Shown here: piece after piece, positions 57,969 to 64,000 of the stretch | Position numbering within the stretch: position 1 is the first letter of the stretch | Layout: every line of letters begins with the position of its first letter | DNA from: Thraustochytrium sp. TN22 | Lineage: Eukaryota > Sar > Bigyra > Thraustochytrida > Thraustochytriidae | Reading direction: 5' to 3' | DNA: 64,000 nt | Assembly (NCBI GenBank): GCA_013306675.1 | Contig: JABLUY010000045.1 | Span: 62,001-126,000 of the forward strand | The notes under the pieces: generated by a model | Told to the model about the DNA's origin: nothing | Database searches by the model: none | Seen by the model: the letters and a program-made list of their open reading frames with translations, nothing else | Translations under genes and position numbers: made by a program

Positions 57969-60193
57969 TTAAGAGGGTACTTTACTCCCGATTTGCTCCA
58001 AAAAAGTGGCCTAGAGTCTGGCGAAGTTAGTTCCGCATTCGATCAAAAACGCAGCGATGGGGCCGAGCTTGAAGAGGCCCACTCGAAGCGACCCAAGGCT
58101 CCTGCCCCCTATTCATTTTGGCCGAAGGCGTGGTGGTTAGGATGAGATGAGCTCGGCAGTTCGCCCAGAGCGGCTTTGGGGGGAGCTCGCGCGCGACTTC
58201 GTCGCGGAGCGCGCTGGAGCCGCAGGCGCTGCGGCGCGCGGCTGCAGGCGGCCCTGGCGGGTGCCTTGTGCCTGCTCTCAGCTCGCACGCCCCTGCCGCA
58301 GCGCTTGGACGTGGAGTCGGGCCCGCACTGCGACATCATGGCATCGGCGAGGCCTAACCACCGCGTGGAGGACGACAGCGACAGCGACAGCGACAGCGAG
58401 TTCGTGCCCCTGGACAAGCGGGACACAGGGGACGAAGACGAAGAAGGAGAGGAGCTTGGCGACGAGGATGCTCGTGCTGAGGCCGCTGCGCAGCAAGACT
58501 TCGAAGACATACTTGCGTTGGTCGACGAACCGACGCGTGGTGCGAGTGCATGTTCGAGGTCGGCCTCATTCAGCACAAGACCGTTCCGGGGCTCGCAGTC
58601 TCGCCGGATGGAGTCGCTCGCGTCCGGCTTCCAGGCGCGGAGTGCGACGCATCGTCAGTACTATGCAGCGTCGAGATCAAGACGCGCGTCGCGCCTGGAG
58701 GCGCGGTAGACGCACGTATCGTGAGCACCCAGATGAACACGTGGGGGACGAGACTTGGTGGAAGGCCATACCTGCCGAGCACCGCGCGCAAGTCTTGCAC
58801 CAAGCTGTGGTCCTCCAAATCGATCACGTGCTCTACGTTGCTGCCAGCACGAGTTCGTGTTTGTACGCCTGCCTCGTTGAAGTGCCTCCGGACGCCCGGC
58901 TCGCCATGGAGCGCGCTCTGAAACCGTGGGCGGACAAGCTCACGACATGGGCGCACCAGAGCATCGACAGCGGGTGCGCCGCCCAAGCCACCTGCCATCT
59001 TCGGCGAGGAGGAGGGGGCGGTGCTGAGCTCGCACTTCCGGCTGTGGCGCGCCATGCGCAAGCTTGTCGCTCTGAAGGGGCCCATGCGGCCCGTGCATGT
59101 CATCAAGTGCTTACCGCAGGAGCTATACAACGTCGCAAAGGGCGGCGTCGACGGAAGCACACAGTACGTGGAGCAGATCACCAACACGCAGTGCATGAAT
59201 CTGAGCTGCGACCAGAACATCGCGTTGCGCACGTACAAGCAGCTCGTTGTCAACGCCATCGTGGTCTACCGCTACTTACAGGCTGCGAGGAAGAGCAACC
59301 TCGAAGACAGCGACGGGCTAAAGGCCCTCCGCGACAAGGTGAACCGCTCTGAAGCGCTCAGCACTGTCTCGTTCCGCCTCACTGTCGACATGGTCCGTCA
59401 CGTCTACAGGAGCAGGCAGCTCGATACGGCGCAGGTGGAGTTCAACATGCAGCCAAGCATGCCCAAGCCCACTGGGCTCACCAGGGAAGCGGCGAGGGAC
59501 CTCGTGACCGCCGGTAAGCGCAAGCGAACCCCCGAGTTGCAGAAGTTCTTCAACCACGGCCAAGCCCGCGACATCCGCCTCGATGCCGCACTGCAACATG
59601 ACTCAGAGGCAGCGGGAAAGGCATCCTTCAACGCCAACACCAAGAGGATTCCCGCCAAGCGGCTCTGCGTCATCTGCGGCAAGCAAACGCACCGTCGTTG
59701 CACCATCTGCGGTGTGCCTCTGCACGTGTTCATGAGAAAGAATGAACGCACAACCTGCTTTTCCAAGTGGCACACGCGCGTGCGCGTCGAGCCTCACGAA
59801 GGCTTCAAGAAGCGCAAGACAAACGTCAACGGAACACCTTCGCCCATTTGCCTCGATCATGTCGATTCGAGCAGCGCCAGTGCCTCGTCCGGTACCCCTA
59901 CAGCGCAGAGCAGGAACGACCACGTAGCCCAAGCCAGCTACACCGACACCCCATCAAGCCATAGTTCAAGATCCTCTCGCAGCAGCCTCAGCACGAGTCC
60001 ATCGTGCCCTTGATGCAGCCCAAGTTGGCCTCAGCATCCGCACAGGCCAGTCGGAAGTGACCAACACTTTACGCTTCCATACAAACCCAGTAGTTGAAAG
60101 TTCCAAAAATGATTAGAATCATGATAGCAACAGGTCAGTCGAGCGCAAGCAGGAGAGCCGATTTACTAGGGATAATATGGCTATCCTGATTAA
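57969..60193 (+). mobile_element. Decayed piggyBac-like DNA transposon (borders tentative)
   Basis: A 2.2-kb segment bounded by TTAA at 57969-57972 and 60190-60193, the target site of piggyBac elements. Just inside, the left edge reads gagggtactttactccc and the right edge, on the opposite strand, tcaggatagcc...tatccc; the match is partial, so terminal inverted repeats are weak. The interior codes for transposase-like protein fragments and its flanks are AT-richer than the surrounding host DNA. The borders are a best guess. Confidence 0.4.
58338..60013 (+). pseudogene. Transposase-related coding remnant with nuclease-like part
   Basis: The coding parts lie in more than one frame, so the element looks inactive. 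In order: an acidic segment (EDDSDSDSDSEF, from 58375); a PD-(D/E)xK nuclease-like piece with GLAVSPDG and CSVEIKT (58580-58690), resembling YqaJ-type exonucleases; and a long open part (about 58940-60013) with LYNVAKGGVDGSTQYVEQ and LVVNAIVVYRYL, which match the GGVD and NAYILY signatures near the end of piggyBac-type transposases, followed by a Cys/His zinc-binding segment (CVICGKQTHRRCTICGVPLH). The family call is by motif only. YqaJ-type nucleases also occur beside transposases in other DNA transposons and in viruses. Confidence 0.55.
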
Positions 60194-60595
60194 ACTCCGT
60201 CTAGGGCGATGGGATTGGGATAAGCGTTTCTGAATAAAAAACTGTGTCAGCGAAGAGTCCGTGTCGGCAGCCCGCGTTGATGACCGTGCAGTGACGCCCC
60301 GCAGGCTGCGCTGGGCCGACTGCCTACACTGCACGGCGCGTTGCTCACGACCGCGATGATGCTGCGGCCTGGCACCGGCCAGCGCCGGCGACCGTGGCAG
60401 CCAAACAAACCTTCATCGCAAGCGAGCCGGAGACTGCAAGGGCTTGCCTGGCCGATGCGACACAGTCCCAACGAGATGGTCTTTTTCAATTCTGTGTGTC
60501 TCGATTGGCAGAGGAGCTACGGCAGAGAAGCGAGAGACAGGGCCAGAGATAACTAGGCGGGCGGAGGCAAGGGACCGAGAGACGCTGTGCTGCTG
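60194..60595. other. Intergenic between transposon remnant and polyQ gene
   Basis: 400 bases, AT-richer at the left, with aataaa at 60233-60238 that could serve as a poly(A) signal for the element. No gene was recognised. Confidence 0.5.
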
Positions 60596-60771
60596 CTAGA
60601 AGCGGTCACGCCCGGAGTCTCCGGGAGCAGATTCAGGGTGCTGAGAGGATGCCGTGCGCGACGGACTGCTGGACGGAGCGTAGAGATGCGGAGCGTAGAG
60701 ATGTTGGGCAGGATGTTGGGCTGGTCCTGAGGACGCCCGGCGCGCCTCGGCGAGGTATGAGTTCGCATTAG

Positions 60772-60856
<85 letters not shown>

Positions 60857-62500
60857 CGCAAGCGAGGTGTAGTGCCTTCGCAGGAACTCCTCATGTTGCA
60901 GCGACAGCTGCACCGGGCCATGATTTGACGACATTGAAGGCATGACCTGAGCCTGTGCGGCAACTGTCATGGCCACGTGCAAGGCTTGCGCCTGAGCACT
61001 GAGACGCGCAACCGAATCGTCGAGCTGCGGCGGCGGCTGCTGCGGTTGCCGCGGGTGGTGAGGTTGACCTTGTCGCTGGAAATCCTGGTGCTGCCGTTGT
61101 TGCAACTGCGACTGATAGAGCTGATGCTGGTTCATGCGGTTGGCGAAATCCGGGGCAGCGACGAAGGGCTGATTCGGTGGAACAGGAGCGCCAAGGCCCT
61201 GTAACGTGTGGATGTATTGGAGTCGGAGTGAACGGTCAACCTCTTCAACGTCGGCAGGAAGGAGAGGCAGCCCGAGCGAGGCAGGTGCAGTGACGGAGGA
61301 CGAATCATTTGAGGAATGAGACGAAGAAGAAGACGAGGAGGAGGATGCCGAGGATGCGGCGCCGATGCCCGTGGGGGCGAGGGGGCCCGCAGCGGTGACA
61401 AGAAGGCGGCTGAGGCGGGCAAGGCTCTCACAAATGCCCTCCTCGTGGTGCTGTGCGAGGCGGCCGTCCGGGCTGCTGCCAGCGACCTCCACGATGCGGT
61501 TGACGATCTCTGCGAGCGACTCAATCAGCTTGTCCATTTGGCGGCCCACAGAGGGCTGCGCGATGGCAAGACTGTTGCGCGCTTCAATGGCGATGGGACT
61601 GTCTGCGCTATGGATGGGTTGGGCATCGGTGTGGCGATACGGAAAGGCAGAAAGTACGCGGTTAGCATTGTTGATGCTGTCGAGCGTGGCGTAATAGAAG
61701 GTACGTTGCGAGACACGCGCGATATTATCGGCTGACTCGTCGCGAATGAAGTTACAGACGGCAGTGACGTCCGCGAGGCTGGCGTTGGGGCCCGAGGTGC
61801 TTGAGTTGAACTGCTTGTCGATGAGCACGCAGGCGACATTGATAGCACTCTCGTAGTCCTGCAGGAATTTTTCCTTGAGCTGCGTGAGCACGTGATTTAC
61901 TCCACCGCTTGCGCTGCTGGAGTCACGGCTGATGCCGTAGTAGGAGATGAGGCCGCGCACGACCTTGCGCGCAATGTTGAGGCGGTCTGAGGACAACGTG
62001 CTGGAAGACTCTTCATTGGACCGATTGCCGCGGCGCTGCCGTTTCCGGGTTGGTCGCGTCCGCGCCCGCGCCTGCGCCTGCGCTTGCCCTTGTGCCTGCG
62101 CCTGCTCCTGCGCCTGGGCCTGCGCCTGCACCTGACGCTCTTGGTGATTCTGTTCCGGGCTACGCTGCATGGACTGTGGAGGCAGCGGTAGGGACGAGGC
62201 TTCGGACAGGGCCTGAGAGGAGGCTTGGCGCGCGGAGGCCCCGGAGGCCCCCTCAGCGCCGCTCTCCGTTTCGTCTGCGTTGTCCTTCTTCCTTGGCCGG
62301 CTGGCCTTGCTGCCAATGCGGTTGGTGGCGCCTTCCTTTCGCTGTCCTTGTCGCCCGCTCGAGGTTCTGTCGTCTTTTGCTCGGTTTTTGTTGCTGCTGT
62401 TCGCTTTCGCGCCGCCGCTACTGCTAGCGCTTTCCCTCCCGCTACAGCTGCTATTGCCTTCGTCCTCCTCTGGGACCGACGTCGCGGTTTGGCGATTCAT
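60596..62500 (-). CDS. Unknown protein with polyglutamine tract
   Basis: 634 residues, not recognised. Residues 1-170 are polar and disordered, with a Gln/Ala repeat (QAQAQEQAQAQGQAQAQ) and a basic block RPTRKRQRRGNR that looks like a nuclear signal. Residues about 170-360 look helical and ordered: DRLNIARKVVRGLISYYGI, FLQDYESAINVACVLIDKQF, FYYATLDSINNANRVL, MDKLIESLAEIVNRIVEV. After a serine run, the C-terminal third is Gln/His/Pro-rich and contains an uninterrupted run of 28 Gln. The pattern (NLS, helical core, polyQ activation-like tail) resembles transcription co-regulators, but this is analogy only. Codon use is less GC-biased than in neighbours. Confidence 0.7.
60773..60856 (-). repeat. 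CAG/CAA repeat encoding 28 glutamines
   Basis: On the coding strand, 25 CAG and three CAA codons; 19 CAG are uninterrupted at the 3' end of the tract, while the three CAA interruptions cluster toward its 5' end. Confidence 0.95.
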
Positions 62501-62667
62501 CTTGAGCAGCCTTCACTTTCCGTGGCGAGGCGGTGGGCACGGGCCGGAGAGGCTGCACGCCGGCCGAGCGCTCGAGGTCGGCGCGCCGCGCTGCGTGCAA
62601 TTTCGCTTGCTTCGTATTTGCTTCCTGCCTTGCTACGCGCCCTCGCCATGAATGAAAAGGCGAGGTG

Positions 62668-62698
62668 AAGCGAGGCGAGGCGAGGCGAGGCGAGGCGC
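62668..62698. repeat. GGCGA pentanucleotide array
   Basis: Five to six ggcga units, the same unit and strand as the array at 55770, upstream of the polyQ gene. Confidence 0.85.
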
Positions 62699-63237
62699 GG
62701 CTGCGGGTGCGACGAGCGCCGCTCGCCGTCCGCGGCTGACCTGACCGGCGCGCGGCTTGACCGCGCGCCCGCGCCCACGCGCGAGAGAGACGAGCGTGGC
62801 CAGCGCCTCGAGCCCCGCGCTCCGGGCCGCCGCTGATGGAGAGAGGCGGCGGGCTTGACGGCGGGGGTGGTCCCCGGCAGGTGCTCGCTCGCCGCGCGCA
62901 CGGCACGGCACGGCGCCACGCTTACCGACCGGCCGCGCGGCGGCCGCGCTCAGGCTGCCTGCCGCGCGCCCGCGCGCCGCGCCGCGCCTGCCGCGCCGCG
63001 CCGCGCCGAGTCGCGGGGGCGGGCGGGCGAGCGGGCGGGCGGGCTGGCGAGCGCTCTGGCCGAGCCTCGAGGCGGTCGGGACGGCCGCCTGAGAAGGAGC
63101 GAAGCGATCTCTCCCTGACGCAAACGCCGCTCGAGCGGGGGCACCTCGCGCTTTCTTCCCGCCTGTCTGCCTGCAGGACCGCCGCTCGCTCTCGCCCCGC
63201 CGCGTGGACCCCCACCACGCTGCGCCGAGCCCCGTAG

Positions 63238-63300
63238 CACCGCGCCGCGCCGCGCCGCGCCGCGCCGCGCCGCGCCGCGCCGCGCCGCGCCACGCTGCGC
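63238..63300. repeat. CGCCG pentanucleotide array
   Basis: About eleven tandem copies of gccgc, with one gctgc variant near the right end; the same unit as the array at 10320. Confidence 0.9.
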
Positions 63301-64000
63301 CGCGCCGCGCCCGCGCCGCGCGCCGCCAGCCGCGATGGCGAACTGCCATCCGAGCGAGCGCGTGGAGCGGCGAGCGGGTTGAGGACGCCCGTCCCCCCAC
63401 CTGTGAGTTCACAACCAGCTGCGGGAGGACCCCGGCCACCCACCGCGCAAGCTGAGACTCCGCTCGCCAAGCTGCCGGCATCGCCCGCAAGCTGCCCGCT
63501 TCGCGGCGCAGGTTTGGCCGCGCAGGCCGCGCGCAAGCCGCGGGGCCAGCCGCCGCCGCGCAGAAGCCGCGCAGCTCGGCGGCGCCAAAGCGCAACGCAG
63601 TGACGTAGCGCGGTCGCCTGCGTTGCTCAGCTGGCCGCCGCGAGGCCCGTTGCGGCCGCTGTGGCCAGCCAGGCTCACTGGCACTGGCAGGCAGCGGGAG
63701 AGAGAGAGAGAGGCCTGCGCGAGGCTGGCCAAAGTGGGCGGGCGCTCAGGCGCTGCCACCATGACCACCGACCAGTGCACTGCCATCACCAGTGGTGGGC
63801 GTGCCCGCCGCCCACTGCTGGCCGGGCACTGGCAGCCTGGCAGGCGTGAAGCGAGCTCCGTCCGCGGCGCGCGCCGCGGACCAGCCCTCCGCCTCGGAGT
63901 CAGGCTGCGGCTGGCAGGTAGTTAGTTAGTTTGGCGGGCTGCTTCTGCCGCACTGCACCGCTTGCTGTTGGCAGCCTGCGCAGTGTAGGCTGAGCTTGCC

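Larger units (their letters stand above)
62501..64000. other. Repeat-rich end of the window, no gene seen
   Basis: 1.5 kb with 5-bp arrays at 62668-62698 and 63238-63300 and otherwise GC-rich low-complexity sequence; open frames are Ala/Arg/Gly-rich shadows. Near 63720-63900 composition is more balanced, but no protein family is recognisable. Confidence 0.55.

Overview
This is a GC-rich, gene-dense eukaryotic nuclear segment. Coding frames are long and mostly unbroken. Only four genes need an intron, each with one short GT-AG intron of 71-189 bp. Genes lie on both strands in divergent and convergent pairs. The set (CCT2, RPA2, LC8 dynein light chain, G-alpha, a soluble-type adenylyl cyclase, a MAP3K with Armadillo-like tail, NatC catalytic subunit, REEP5/Yop1, a voltage-gated proton channel) fits a free-living, probably flagellate-forming protist. 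The bacterial-type aconitase B, Hv1 channel, pseudouridine glycosidase/kinase fusion and sparse introns lead me to favour a stramenopile such as a labyrinthulomycete, but this is inference; no rRNA or organelle marker is present.

Layout. 1-7.9 kb: 3' end of AcnB, then a dually lipidated G-alpha head-to-head with a giant two-domain adenylyl cyclase. 8-17.5 kb: an unknown basic/acidic protein, a MAP3K-epsilon/Cdc7-like kinase, and a small CREST-like membrane protein. 18.3-23.7 kb: CCT2 (one intron), a mitochondrial WW-RDD membrane protein, a small GNAT-like protein and an Hv1 proton channel. 23.7-26.6 kb: gene-free, repeat-rich. 26.6-34.5 kb: a PARP, a WD40 protein, a photolyase-family protein with a PCNA-binding (PIP) motif at its tail, and LC8. 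34.9-42.5 kb: a 2558-residue protein with ankyrin blocks, 34 TRAF-like zinc-finger repeats and a central region that reads like a dynein microtubule-binding stalk; it is head-to-head with LC8. 42.7-55.1 kb: RPA2, a CBS/TPR protein, the pseudouridine-degrading fusion enzyme (one intron), REEP5 (one intron), NAA30 (one intron, followed by a 14-bp minisatellite) and a SEC14-PH-PH protein. 55.1-64 kb: repeat-rich sequence holding a decayed piggyBac-like DNA transposon with TTAA edges and an unknown polyglutamine protein.

The most promising unexplained items are the ankyrin/zinc-finger/dynein-stalk-like giant with its LC8 neighbour, the photolyase-family protein with PIP box and NLS, the WW-RDD fusion, the four-CBS plus TPR fusion, and a recurring family of 5-bp GC-rich tandem arrays that mark the intergenic regions. 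All calls come from reading translations and motifs by eye; no database search was run.
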